Positions 48,601 to 57,593 of a stretch of 64,000 bases of DNA are shown here, piece by piece. The DNA is from CAZVUW01 sp964629825 (GTDB lineage: Bacteria; Actinomycetota; Nitriliruptoria; Euzebyales; Egibacteraceae). Position 1 is the first letter of the stretch; every line of letters starts with the position of its first letter. Under the pieces are notes generated by a model. It had not been told where the DNA came from. It saw only the letters and a program-made list of their open reading frames with translations, and searched no databases. The position numbers were made by a program, and so were the translations under genes. Location: positions 1 to 64,000 of the forward strand of contig CAZVUW010000002.1 of assembly GCA_964629825.1 (NCBI GenBank). The letters are read 5' to 3'.

Positions 48601-49380
48601 TCAGCCGCTCAGGGATGGGAAGGCGGGTGCGCGCTTCTCGACGAAGGCGCTCAGGCCCTCGCGTGCGTCGGTTCCCGTGACCACGCCGACGGCGCCCTCG
48701 ATCTCGTAGTCGAGCGCGTCGTCGCTGACCAGCGGCGACGCGGTGTGGCGCTTCATGAAGGCCAGCGCCACCGGGCTGCGCTGGCCGATCTCGGCGGCCA
48801 GGTCGAGGACGGCGGAGGCGAAGCCCTCGGCGGGCAGCACCTCCTGCACGAGGCCTAGCTCGTACGCCCGCCGGGCGTCGATCATCTTGCCGGTGTACAT
48901 GAGCCAGCGGGCCGCGCGCCGTCCGATCGCGTCGGGCAGCCGCTTGGAGCCCCCGCCGCCCGGAACCAGGCCGTAGTTGATGTGGGCGTCGCCGAAGCGC
49001 GCCTCGGTGGAGGCGACGACGACGTCGCAGGCGAGCACGAGCTCGAGACCGCCCGCCAGCGCCATCCCCTGCACGGCCGCGATGACCGGCTTGTCGACGG
49101 TCTCGATGGCGCGGAAGACCCTGCGCCAGCCGCCAAGCCAGGCTCGGAAGACCTCGGCGTCACGGGTCTTCTCCAACGCCTCCTTCAGGTCGGCGCCGGC
49201 GCAGAAGGCCCGCCCCTCACCGGTGATGGCGATGGCGCCGATCCCGCGGTCCTGCGCGGCGGCCTCCACCTGCTCCCCCAGCTCGGTGATCAGGCCGGTG
49301 TTCAGAGCGTTCATGTCCGCAGGGCGGTCCAGCGTCAGCAGAACTGCGCGGCCGCGCCTCTCGGACCTGACCAGCGCCAT
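48601..49380 (-). CDS. Enoyl-CoA hydratase/isomerase family protein
   Basis: A 259-residue crotonase. ITGEGRAFCAGADLKEALEKT is the first oxyanion loop and AAVQGMALAGGLELVLACDVVVAS the second; RFGDAHINYGLVPGGGGSKRLPDAIG follows. Gly at the first catalytic Glu site and His-Ile-Asn around the second hint at a non-classical hydratase or isomerase. ATG 49380 with GAGGAG. It probably begins its own transcript from the AT-rich promoter at 49400-49425 and leads the MaoC-flavoprotein-P450-ferredoxin genes. Confidence 0.9.
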   Translation of the reverse strand: MALVRSERRGRAVLLTLDRPADMNALNTGLITELGEQVEAAAQDRGIGAIAITGEGRAFCAGADLKEALEKTRDAEVFRAWLGGWRRVFRAIETVDKPVIAAVQGMALAGGLELVLACDVVVASTEARFGDAHINYGLVPGGGGSKRLPDAIGRRAARWLMYTGKMIDARRAYELGLVQEVLPAEGFASAVLDLAAEIGQRSPVALAFMKRHTASPLVSDDALDYEIEGAVGVVTGTDAREGLSAFVEKRAPAFPSLSG

Positions 49381-49401
49381 GGGGGCTCCTCTGGCAAGGC
49401 G

Positions 49402-49423
49402 GCAACTATTCGTTGCAACTATA
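49402..49423 (-). promoter_or_regulatory. Promoter with repeat operator before the hydratase-P450 operon
   Basis: GCAACTAT occurs twice in direct orientation (49402-49409, 49415-49422), with GCAAC-N5-GTTGC as an inverted repeat inside. ACTATA (49418-49423) is TATAGT on the minus strand, a good -10, so the repeats overlap the promoter as an operator would. Leader about 30 nt. Regulator unknown. Confidence 0.5.
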
Positions 49424-49456
49424 CACACAGATGTGAGCCCTCTAGGGGGGATTGCG

Positions 49457-50206
49457 CTACCCGAAGCGGGGTTCGCGGCGCTCGCGGAACGCGGCCAGGC
49501 CCTCCTTGAGGTCATCGGAGGCCAGGAGCGCCTGCTGCTGCGCCAGCTCGAGCTCCAGCTGCTCCGCCAGTCCCGCGTAGGCGGACTGGTTGAGGGCCCG
49601 CTTGGTCGCTGCGAACGCCTGGGCCGGGCCGCGCGCCAGCCGGGTCGCGATCTCGTCGACCCGGCGATCCAGCTCGTCGTCCTCGGTCACCTCGTTGATC
49701 AGGCCCCAGCGCTCGGCGGTCTCGGCGTCGACGCGGTCGGCCAGCAGGCACATCTGCGCTGCCCGGGCCATGCCGACGGTGCGGGGGACGAACAGCGTGG
49801 AGCCGCCGTCCGGCATCAGGCCTACGCGCGCGAAGGCCAGCAGCAGGTAGGACGAGCGCGCGGCGTAGATGAGGTCGCAGGCGAGCGCGATCGAGCAGCC
49901 GATGCCGGCCGCGGCTCCCCTGACCGCCGCGATGACCGGCTTGGGGCAGGACCGCAGCGCGAGGATGCAGCGGTTGGCGCGCGGGACCAGGGCCGGGTCG
50001 CCCAGGGTCGCGGGGTCGAGGTCGGCCCCCGCCGAGAACGCGCGTCCGGCTCCGGTTACCACGACGACCCGGACGTCGGGCGAGTGGGCCGCCTCATCCA
50101 TGCGCTCGGCGAAGGCCGCGAAGCCGTCGACCGTCATGGAGTTGAGGGAATCCGGTCGATCGAGGGTGAGGCGTCCGATGCCGTCTTCGACCTGCCACCC
50201 GATCAC
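49457..50206 (-). CDS. Enoyl-CoA hydratase/isomerase family protein
   Basis: A 249-residue crotonase: TLDRPDSLNSMTVDGFAAFAERM, TGAGRAFSAGADLDPA (oxyanion loop), AVRGAAAGIGCSIALACDLIYA and FARVGLMPDGGSTLFVPRTVG, the last with the Glu position changed to Leu-Met-Pro-Asp as in PaaG/PaaB-like isomerases. ATG 50206, GAAGGGATCAGCG upstream. It is read with the AroQ-like gene (42 nt) and may be separately expressed from the following hydratase. Confidence 0.9.
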   Translation of the reverse strand: MIGWQVEDGIGRLTLDRPDSLNSMTVDGFAAFAERMDEAAHSPDVRVVVVTGAGRAFSAGADLDPATLGDPALVPRANRCILALRSCPKPVIAAVRGAAAGIGCSIALACDLIYAARSSYLLLAFARVGLMPDGGSTLFVPRTVGMARAAQMCLLADRVDAETAERWGLINEVTEDDELDRRVDEIATRLARGPAQAFAATKRALNQSAYAGLAEQLELELAQQQALLASDDLKEGLAAFRERREPRFG

Positions 50207-50248
50207 CGCTGATCCCTTCTCTGACCGCTCGCGAGCCTGCCCGTCGGG

Positions 50249-50710
50249 CTATTCAACACCGGGCGCCGGCTGTGCCGAGGCGACGTGGTCGAGCAGAGCG
50301 TCCAGCGCCAGGCGGTAGCCGGCCGCGCCGAAGCCCGCCAGGTAGAAGCGCGCCAGCGGCACGAAGATGTCCTCTCGTGGCCACGGCGCGGGCCGGGCCA
50401 TGAAGTTGCTGAGGTGGACCACCGCCAGCGGCAGGTCCGCGTCGGCCAGCCCGTCGCGCAGGGACACGCCGTAGCTGGTCAGGCCGGCCGGGTTGCAGAT
50501 GATCGCGTCGGCCGCGTCGACGTGCTCGTGCAGGAAGTCCAGCAGCTCGCCCTCGGAGTTGGACTGGCGATGGACGAGCTCTGCACCGCGCGACGCCGCA
50601 TGAGCCTGCAGCCCGTCGACGATGTCCGCGAGGGTCTGGGTGCCGTAGTGCTCCGGCGCGCGGCGCCCGAGGCGGTTGAGGTTGGGACCGTTCAGGACGA
50701 CTACCAGCAC
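50249..50710 (-). CDS. aroQ: Type II 3-dehydroquinate dehydratase-like protein
   Basis: A 153-residue AroQ-fold protein. It has LNGPNLNRLGRRAPEHYGTQT with catalytic-type Tyr22 and Arg17, and VVHLSNFMARP with His99 in the place of the catalytic His. Other active-site blocks deviate: QSNSEGELLD has Ser for the usual His, and NPAGLTSYGVSLRD replaces the NPGAxTHTS type. No shikimate genes are nearby; it leads a catabolic unit with crotonases. Either a divergent dehydroquinase for quinate or shikimate use, or a related dehydratase on another cyclic acid. Confidence 0.82.
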   Translation of the reverse strand: MLVVVLNGPNLNRLGRRAPEHYGTQTLADIVDGLQAHAASRGAELVHRQSNSEGELLDFLHEHVDAADAIICNPAGLTSYGVSLRDGLADADLPLAVVHLSNFMARPAPWPREDIFVPLARFYLAGFGAAGYRLALDALLDHVASAQPAPGVE

Positions 50711-50799
50711 TGCTCCTCCGAGCTCTCAGACTCCGCGGCGGACCATAGGCGGACCTATAGGGGACCACGCCCGAACCCCGGTCGCGCGCATCCCCGTTC

Positions 50800-50839
50800 G
50801 ATGTTGTTCTTGGCGCGCATGCGCGCCAAGAACAACATC
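50800..50839 (-). terminator. Perfect 40-bp palindrome (IR3) after terC, terminator-like
   Basis: Positions 50800-50819 and 50820-50839 are exact reverse complements without spacer (centre GCGCGCATGCGCGC, arms start GATGTTGTTC). It starts 9 bp after the TerC stop on the minus strand. It is of the same build as IR1 and IR2 near 34.1 kb: long, perfect, with almost no loop or U tail. Confidence 0.65.
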
Positions 50840-50848
50840 CTGGCCGCA

Positions 50849-51853
50849 TCAGCGCTCGGGGTGCTCACCCGACTCCGAGGCCGGTGGGCCGAACGGTCCG
50901 ATGCCGGCGGGGGGGACGCCCTCGGGCAGCGGGCCGGCGCGCAGGCTCGCCACGACCGTGACGGCCAGGACGACCGCGATGAAGCCGAGGCTCTGGAGCG
51001 GCGTCGGGTGGAAGACGCCCTCGATGTTCTCGGTGAACAGCTTCACACCGACGTAGATGAGGATTATCCCTAGACCGGTCTTCAGATAGCGCAATCGGTC
51101 GGCGACCTCGGCGAGCAGGAAGTACAGCGCCCGCAGCCCCATGATCGCGAAGATGTTCGAGGTCAGGACGAGAAACGGATCGCGCGTTATCGCAAAGATC
51201 GCGGGAATCGAGTCCATGGCGAAGATCAGGTCGGTGAACTCGACCATGACGAGCACCACGAACATGGGCGTGGCCAGCAGGCGGCCGCTCTCGCGCACGA
51301 AGAACCTGTCCCCGTGGTAGTCGGCCGTGGTCGGCAGCATGCGCTGGACCCGCTGGAAGATCGGCGAGTGCGTGACGTCGGGGTGCTCGGCGCGCTCCTT
51401 GAAGGTCTTGACGCCGGCGTAGATGAGGAAGAGCCCGAACACGTACAGCAGCCACTCGAAGCGCTCGATGAGCGCCACCCCGGCGAAGATCAGCACCGTG
51501 CGCATGACGATCGCACCGACCACGCCGTAGAAGAGGACGCGGTGCTGGAGGTGCTTGGGCACCGCGAGGGCCGAGAAGATCAGCAGGAACAGGAAGACGT
51601 TGTCCACCGACAGCGACTTCTCGATGACGTAGCCGGTGAAGTACTCAGCCATCGGGTTCGCGCTGGTGCCATCGTGCAGCTGGGGCACCAGCAGCCCGAA
51701 GGCGATCGCGACGCCGACCCAGATCACCGTCCAGGTCGCCGCCTCGCGGATGCTGACCGCGTGGGACTCGCGGTGGACGACGAGCAGGTCGACCGCCAGC
51801 AGGGCGGAGACGAGCACGGCGAAGCCGCCGTAGAGGATCGGGTCGGGGACCAT
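50849..51853 (-). CDS. TerC family integral membrane protein
   Basis: A 334-residue polytopic protein with about nine hydrophobic segments. Conserved acidic motifs within membrane helices are VIEKSLSVDNVFLFLLIF and MVEFTDLIFAMDSIPAIFAI, the signature of the TerC/Alx family, which is linked to metal (manganese or calcium) homeostasis and tellurite resistance. ATG 51853 has AGGAG upstream. It stands alone with its own terminator, divergent from the subtilase gene. Confidence 0.93.
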   Translation of the reverse strand: MVPDPILYGGFAVLVSALLAVDLLVVHRESHAVSIREAATWTVIWVGVAIAFGLLVPQLHDGTSANPMAEYFTGYVIEKSLSVDNVFLFLLIFSALAVPKHLQHRVLFYGVVGAIVMRTVLIFAGVALIERFEWLLYVFGLFLIYAGVKTFKERAEHPDVTHSPIFQRVQRMLPTTADYHGDRFFVRESGRLLATPMFVVLVMVEFTDLIFAMDSIPAIFAITRDPFLVLTSNIFAIMGLRALYFLLAEVADRLRYLKTGLGIILIYVGVKLFTENIEGVFHPTPLQSLGFIAVVLAVTVVASLRAGPLPEGVPPAGIGPFGPPASESGEHPER

Positions 51854-52124
51854 CGGTGCTCCTGGTGATCTCAAGGTCGGGTGACCGGCCTGCCCGCAGA
51901 GCGAGCCCAGAAAGGTACCCCCAGAACCGATTGTGTGAACTGATAAACGGGAGCGCGGGCCCCGGCGTCTCACGCAGGGCAAGTTTGCGAAAACCTGACA
52001 CGCTGGCTGCCAATTGATTCCAGCCCTGTTATTTGTTGACCTCGTGCCGGCCTGACATAGGCTCTCGGCGGGCGGATCGGACGGGCCGGCGTTGGGGCGC
52101 CGTGCAGAACCAGGAGTAGCTGAC
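51854..52124. promoter_or_regulatory. Divergent promoter region terC/subtilase
   Basis: A 271-bp spacer. On the plus strand TTGACC (52036-52041), 16 bases and TAGGCT (52058-52063) form a reasonable promoter for the subtilase, with a leader of about 55 nt. The terC side shows no clear boxes. I found no recognisable riboswitch, including the manganese type that often precedes terC or alx genes. Confidence 0.45.
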
Positions 52125-55100
52125 ATGAAGGGCCGCATTTTCGCATTTCTCATGTCCATTCTGCTTCTGGGGACCGCGGCGCCGGCTGTGCCGGCGGCGG
52201 CTTCCGCCTCGACAGCCAAGATCGAGCCCTCCTTGCTCGCGGCCCTGGACGAGGACCCCGGACGCCTGGTGGTCGAGTTCGACCGCAGCGCGGACCTCGG
52301 CCCCGCCGGGCGGACCCGCGACTGGACCGCGCGCGGAAAGGCTGTCCTGACCGCGCTTGAGGGCACGGCCCGGGCCTCCCAAGGGCGTGCCCTCGCGACC
52401 GCGCGAGCAGACGGCGCTGCGGTCACCACCTACTGGCTGACGAACGTGCTTGTAGTCGACGGCGCCGACGCCGACCTGGCGCGCCGCCTGTCAGAGCTGC
52501 CCGAGGTGAGCGCGATCCGCGGCGAGCGCAGCTACCGGCGCGTCGAGCCGGTGAAGCCCACCGAGGCGGTGCGCTCGGCTCAGGCGGATCCCGCCTGGGG
52601 CGTCGCCAAGGTCAACGCGCCCGAGGTGTGGGAGGACGGCATCACGGGTCAGGGCGTGGTGGTGGCCAACGTCGACACCGGCGTGGAGTACACCCATCCG
52701 GCGCTCGTGGACTCCTACCGCGGCAACCTCGGCGGGGGGACCTTCGTCCACGACTACAGCTGGTGGGACCCGACGGGCATCTGCGGTCCGGAGCCTTGCG
52801 ACAACGACGGCCACGGCACCCACACGATGGGGACCATCGTGGGCGGTGACGGCCCCGGACCGTTCTCCCCCGACATCGGTGTGGCGCCGTCGGCGCGCTG
52901 GATCGCCGCCAAGGGCTGTGAGGACATCTTCTGCTCCGAGACCGCCCTTCTGTCCGCGGGCCAGTTCATCCTGGCGCCGACCGACCTGAACGGGCAGAAC
53001 CCCGACCCGTCGCGCCGGCCGGACATCGTCAACAACTCGTGGGGTGGTTTGCCGGGCGACCCGTTCTATGAGGGCACCGTCGCGGCCTGGAGGGCCGCCG
53101 GGATCATCCCCGTGTTCTCCTCCGGCAACGAGGGCCCCGGCTGTGAGACCGGCGGCTCACCCGGTGACTTCCTCAACACCTTCAGCGTCGGGGCAACCGA
53201 CCCCGACGACGTCATCGCACCCTTCTCCAGTCGCGGCCCCTCCGCCGCCGGGAAGGTGAACCCGGACGTCAGCGCTCCCGGTGTCGATGTGATCTCCAGC
53301 TTCCCCGGCGACGGCTACGGGCCGCTGTCGGGGACCTCGATGGCGGCCCCGCACGTGACCGGCGTGCTTGCGCTGCTGTTGTCCGCCGACAGCTCGCTCC
53401 GAGGCGACTACGACGCCAGCACGGATGTGGTGCGGCAAACCGCCCTAGACCTGTTCGACGACAGCTGCGGCGGCGACCCCAGCGGCGATCCGAACAACGT
53501 CTACGGCGACGGCCGCGTCGACGCTGCCGCGGCGGTGGCGGTGGTGGCTACCGGCGGCACCTTGACGGGCGTGCTGACCGATGCGGACACCACGACCCCG
53601 ATCGCGGGAGCAGCGGTCATCGCGAACGACGGAACGCGTCCATACCGCGCCACGACGGCGGCCGACGGCAGCTACTCCATGCGGCTCGCGGCCGGGACCT
53701 ACACGGTGACGACCTCGGCCTTCGGCTACTACGCCGCGGTCAACCCGACCGTCGAGATCGAGACCGACCAGACCACGACGGCCGACTTCTCCCTGGAGCC
53801 GCTCCCGCGCTACGTCCTGTCTGGCAAGGTCACCAGCGCCGAGAACGGCGCGCCGATCGAGGGCGCGGCCGTGGGCCCGGTCGGCGTGCCGGTCGCTCCG
53901 GTGACCACCGACGCGGCGGGCGACTACTCGCTCGAGCTGCCCATCGGCTCCTACACGGTTCGCGCGGCCGCCGGCGGCTGCACCGACCAGGCCGCAGCCG
54001 AGGTGGAGCTCGTCGACGCCCCGGTGACGCTGGATTTCCAGCTGTCCCGCAAGCTCGACGATCACGGCCACGTCTGCCGCGAGATCCCGTTCGATTGGGT
54101 GGAGGCTCCGCTCGAGTCAAGCATGCAGGGTGACGAGATCCTGGGACGGTTCCGGCTGCCCTTCGCGTTCCCCTTCTACGGCGAGGACTACGACACCTTG
54201 TGGGTCTCCGAGAACGGGTTCGCCGCCTTTGAGCAGTCGGAGGGCATCTGGTGGCTGCCCGACCCGATCCCGTCGCAGGAAGCGCCGAACGCGGCCATCT
54301 TCGCCCTGTGGCAGGACTTCGTGATCGGCTCCGACTCCGCCGTGCGCTACGGCACGATCGGCGTCGCCCCCGACCGGGCCTTCGTCATCCAGTGGGACAA
54401 CGTCGAGCTGTACTTCCTGTCCGGACGCGCAGACGTCGAGATCAAGCTGTGGGAGGACGGCACGATCGACGTCCTCTACGGAGAGGACAACCCGCGCTCG
54501 ACTCAAGGCAGCGGCGCCGTGATCGGCATCGAGGATCCCGAGGGGGCCAGCGGGCTCGCCTTCGGCACCTTCGAGTCGGTCGCCACCCCTGGGACGGCGT
54601 GGCGCTACGAGGTGGTGCCGACCGGCAGCGTGACCGGCTACGCCCGAGACGCCAACGACGCCGAGCCGGTCGCCGGGGCGCTCGTCACCGCCCAGCCCGG
54701 TGGTCGCTCGACCACCACCGATGAGGACGGCTTCTACAACCTCGTCCTGCTGCCGGGCACCTACGACGTGGAGATCAGCGCGCCCCGCTACGTCGCGGAC
54801 GTCGCGCAGGGCGTCGAGGTCCAGGTCGGCCCGGCCGCCATCTTCAACGGCACCCTCCGCGCGCCCGCTGCCGCGCTCTCCGAGACGGAGCTGAGCGCGA
54901 CCGCCGCCTTCGGTCAGACCGCCCGACGCGAGGTCCTGCTGACCAACGACGGCACCGCCGACCTCGAGTGGGAGCTGCGCGAGCGCAACCGCCCGGTCGC
55001 GGCGCCCGAACCATTGCCGATCGTCCCGCAGCAGCGTCGGCACGCGCGCTGGGAGCGGCAGGAGGTGCGTGGACCCGCCACCGACCTGATCCCGGCCGAC

Positions 55101-57593
55101 CCCTCGGAGCTCGAGGTCGTGATCGACGACCCCGAGGGTGACGCCCTTGGAAGCGTCGACGTCACCAAGGTGCGCGGCGGCGCCGACGACGTGCAGATGA
55201 CCCTGTCCCTGGAGTTCAGCGACTCCACTGATCTCCTCGAGCTCGGCGGCTACGTCTTCCTGGATGTGGATCAGGACCGAACGACCGGACTTCCGCCGGA
55301 GGTCCTGAGCGGTGACCCGGCCCAGGACATCGGCGTCGACCTCTTCGTGGACATCTTCGACGTCGCCTGGACAGGCGAGGTCTACATCTACGACGAGCTC
55401 TTCGAGCTGGTCGCGATCGTGCCCGCCGACGTCGTCGGTCAGACGGTGACGTTCGCGGTGTCGTTCGAGCCGTTCGGCGGCCCCATCGACATGGACATAG
55501 CCATGGTCGTAGGCGATTGGTTCGAGCCGACGGACTGGGCACCCGACGCCGGTCACGGAACGGTCAGCTCGTTCACGGACGCGCCGTGGGTCGCGGCGAG
55601 CCCGGCTGCGGGAGCCCTGGAGCCTGGAGACTCGACCACGATCACCGTCGACCTCGGCGGTGCTGCGCTGCAGCCGACCTCCTACGCGGGTGAGCTGGTG
55701 GTGCTCTCCAACGCTCCTCGCCAGCAGGGCCTCAAGGTCGATCTGGCGCTGACGGTTCCCATGCCAGCCTCCTTCGGCGGCCTGTCCGGCACGATCGTCG
55801 ATGCCAGGAACTTCGAGCCCATCGCGGCTGATGTCTCGGTCCGCGCGCGCTGGCAGGGCGCCCCGGTCACCCTGACCGTGCGCTCCCGCAGCGACGGCAG
55901 CTTCACGATGTACGCCCCGGAGGGCACGTGGCCGGTCGAGGTGTCACGCGCCGGCTACCTGACCTATGAGCTCGAGGAGCGCATCGAACGGGGCACCGTC
56001 AGCGAGAGCGTGTTCGCGGAGCTGACGCCGGACCAGCCCTGGGCGACGCTGGACCCGTACGGGATCGACGTCCCGGTCGAACCGGGCCAGGTACGCAAGG
56101 TCTCCGTCCGGCTCGGCAACGACGGCACCGTCCCGCTGACCTTCGACATCGAGGAGCTCGACGAGGACTTCGGCGACTACCCCTGGCTGTCGGTGAGCCC
56201 GACCGAGGGCACCGTCGCCCCCGGTGGGTCGCGGGCTCTGCGGTTCGAGGTCGATGCGAACGAGCTCTACGACCTGTTCGCCTACGGCGCGGTGCTCGTC
56301 ACCACCAATGACCCCTACGAGCCCTATCACTACGTCGAGCTCTACGCCGAGGTCGTCGATGACCTGCCCGACGACGACGTCGTGACCGTCCGCGCGTCCA
56401 AGCCCGCGGCCGCCGAGCCCGACGTCGACGGCGAGCTCACCTTCCGCCGCAGCGAGCCGTTCGGCCCCCTGACCGTGCGCTACTCGGTGAACGGCACGGC
56501 GACGCAGGGCAAGGACATCGAGCGGCTCAGCGGCTCGGTGCGGTTCGAGGACGGTCAGACGACGGTGCGCGTCCCCGTGCGCGTGCTGGACGACCGCGAG
56601 CCCGAGGGGACCGAGACCGTCCTCGTGACCGTCGAGCCGCGACCGACCTACCAGGTGGGCAAGCCCTCCACGGCCGTGGTGTCGATCGCGGACGACGAGC
56701 GTCCGCCGGTCGAGGTGACCATGCGGCTGTCGGGCCGGGATCGGTTCGCGACCGCTGTGGCCATCTCGCGCGACCTCTTCCCGGAGGGCGGCGCCAAGGC
56801 GGTGGTCCTCGCCCGCGGTGACGACTACGCCGACGCCCTCGCCGGCACACCGCTGGCCGTAGACCGCGGCGGTCCGACGCTGCTGACCATGTCGGACCGG
56901 CTGCATCCGGCGACGGCGGAGGAGCTGGAGCGCATCCTGGCTCCCGGCGGCACCGTCTACGTCGTGGGCGGCGAGGCGGCGATCAAGCCGGCCGTGGTCA
57001 GGGCCCTCGAGTCGATGGGCTACAAGGTGAAGCGGCTGCACGGCCCCAGCCGGATCGAGACCTCGATCGCGGTCGCCCGCGAGCTCGGCGACACCGGCAG
57101 CGTGCTGGTGGCGACGGCCTACAACTTCCCCGACGCGCTGGCGGCGGGAGCGGCAGCGGCCGCGACCGGCGGAGTGGTCATCCTGACCGGCTCCGGGACG
57201 TCGCACTCGGCGACCGACGCGTTCCTCGCCGGCATCTCCAGCGGCGCGCGCTACGCCGTGGGCGGCCCGGCCGCGCGGGCCTACCCGTCGCTGACCCCGA
57301 TCGCCGGCTCCGACCGCGTGGCGACGGCGCTGGCCGTGGCCGAGGTGTTCTTCCCCGCGCCTTCGGCCGTAGGGCTGGCGCGGGCGGACTCGTTCGCCGA
57401 CGCCCTGACCGGCGGTGCTCATAGCGGCCACCTCGGCGGTCCACTGCTGCTGACGCCGAGCGCTTCGCTGGACCCGCGGGTTGGCGCCTACGTGTCCGAG
57501 CGGGCCGACGCCATCTACGGCGGCTACGCCTACGGCGGCGAGGCCGCGCTGTCTTCGGCGACCCTGGCCGGGCTGCGCGCGGCGGCGCGCTGA
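52125..57593 (+). CDS. Large secreted subtilisin-like serine protease with CWB2 cell-wall-binding repeats
   Basis: An 1822-residue exported protein. Signal peptide about 1-29; propeptide to about 155; S8 peptidase domain to about 470 with Asp184 (ANVDTGVEYTHP), His230 (NDGHGTHTMGT), Asn335 (SSGNEG) and Ser405 (GTSMAAPHVTG). Then two carboxypeptidase-regulatory-like beta modules (from about 478 and 565), a region with a Nidogen-like pattern, a third such module (about 834), Ig-like segments, a fourth module (about 1220), a Calx-beta-like domain (about 1419-1527) and three CWB2 repeats (about 1534-1822; RLSGRDRFATAVAIS, RLHGPSRIETSIAVA, PIAGSDRVATALAVA). ATG 52125 has AGGAG. CWB2 repeats hold proteins to wall polymers, so this is a surface-bound protease. 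Its end overlaps the convergent MFS gene. Confidence 0.92.
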   Translation: MKGRIFAFLMSILLLGTAAPAVPAAASASTAKIEPSLLAALDEDPGRLVVEFDRSADLGPAGRTRDWTARGKAVLTALEGTARASQGRALATARADGAAVTTYWLTNVLVVDGADADLARRLSELPEVSAIRGERSYRRVEPVKPTEAVRSAQADPAWGVAKVNAPEVWEDGITGQGVVVANVDTGVEYTHPALVDSYRGNLGGGTFVHDYSWWDPTGICGPEPCDNDGHGTHTMGTIVGGDGPGPFSPDIGVAPSARWIAAKGCEDIFCSETALLSAGQFILAPTDLNGQNPDPSRRPDIVNNSWGGLPGDPFYEGTVAAWRAAGIIPVFSSGNEGPGCETGGSPGDFLNTFSVGATDPDDVIAPFSSRGPSAAGKVNPDVSAPGVDVISSFPGDGYGPLSGTSMAAPHVTGVLALLLSADSSLRGDYDASTDVVRQTALDLFDDSCGGDPSGDPNNVYGDGRVDAAAAVAVVATGGTLTGVLTDADTTTPIAGAAVIANDGTRPYRATTAADGSYSMRLAAGTYTVTTSAFGYYAAVNPTVEIETDQTTTADFSLEPLPRYVLSGKVTSAENGAPIEGAAVGPVGVPVAPVTTDAAGDYSLELPIGSYTVRAAAGGCTDQAAAEVELVDAPVTLDFQLSRKLDDHGHVCREIPFDWVEAPLESSMQGDEILGRFRLPFAFPFYGEDYDTLWVSENGFAAFEQSEGIWWLPDPIPSQEAPNAAIFALWQDFVIGSDSAVRYGTIGVAPDRAFVIQWDNVELYFLSGRADVEIKLWEDGTIDVLYGEDNPRSTQGSGAVIGIEDPEGASGLAFGTFESVATPGTAWRYEVVPTGSVTGYARDANDAEPVAGALVTAQPGGRSTTTDEDGFYNLVLLPGTYDVEISAPRYVADVAQGVEVQVGPAAIFNGTLRAPAAALSETELSATAAFGQTARREVLLTNDGTADLEWELRERNRPVAAPEPLPIVPQQRRHARWERQEVRGPATDLIPADPSELEVVIDDPEGDALGSVDVTKVRGGADDVQMTLSLEFSDSTDLLELGGYVFLDVDQDRTTGLPPEVLSGDPAQDIGVDLFVDIFDVAWTGEVYIYDELFELVAIVPADVVGQTVTFAVSFEPFGGPIDMDIAMVVGDWFEPTDWAPDAGHGTVSSFTDAPWVAASPAAGALEPGDSTTITVDLGGAALQPTSYAGELVVLSNAPRQQGLKVDLALTVPMPASFGGLSGTIVDARNFEPIAADVSVRARWQGAPVTLTVRSRSDGSFTMYAPEGTWPVEVSRAGYLTYELEERIERGTVSESVFAELTPDQPWATLDPYGIDVPVEPGQVRKVSVRLGNDGTVPLTFDIEELDEDFGDYPWLSVSPTEGTVAPGGSRALRFEVDANELYDLFAYGAVLVTTNDPYEPYHYVELYAEVVDDLPDDDVVTVRASKPAAAEPDVDGELTFRRSEPFGPLTVRYSVNGTATQGKDIERLSGSVRFEDGQTTVRVPVRVLDDREPEGTETVLVTVEPRPTYQVGKPSTAVVSIADDERPPVEVTMRLSGRDRFATAVAISRDLFPEGGAKAVVLARGDDYADALAGTPLAVDRGGPTLLTMSDRLHPATAEELERILAPGGTVYVVGGEAAIKPAVVRALESMGYKVKRLHGPSRIETSIAVARELGDTGSVLVATAYNFPDALAAGAAAAATGGVVILTGSGTSHSATDAFLAGISSGARYAVGGPAARAYPSLTPIAGSDRVATALAVAEVFFPAPSAVGLARADSFADALTGGAHSGHLGGPLLLTPSASLDPRVGAYVSERADAIYGGYAYGGEAALSSATLAGLRAAAR

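Noticed and set aside
51854..52124. Manganese (yybP-ykoY) or cyclic-di-AMP riboswitch upstream of terC or the subtilase.
   Set aside because: I could not find the conserved paired blocks of either class on either strand.
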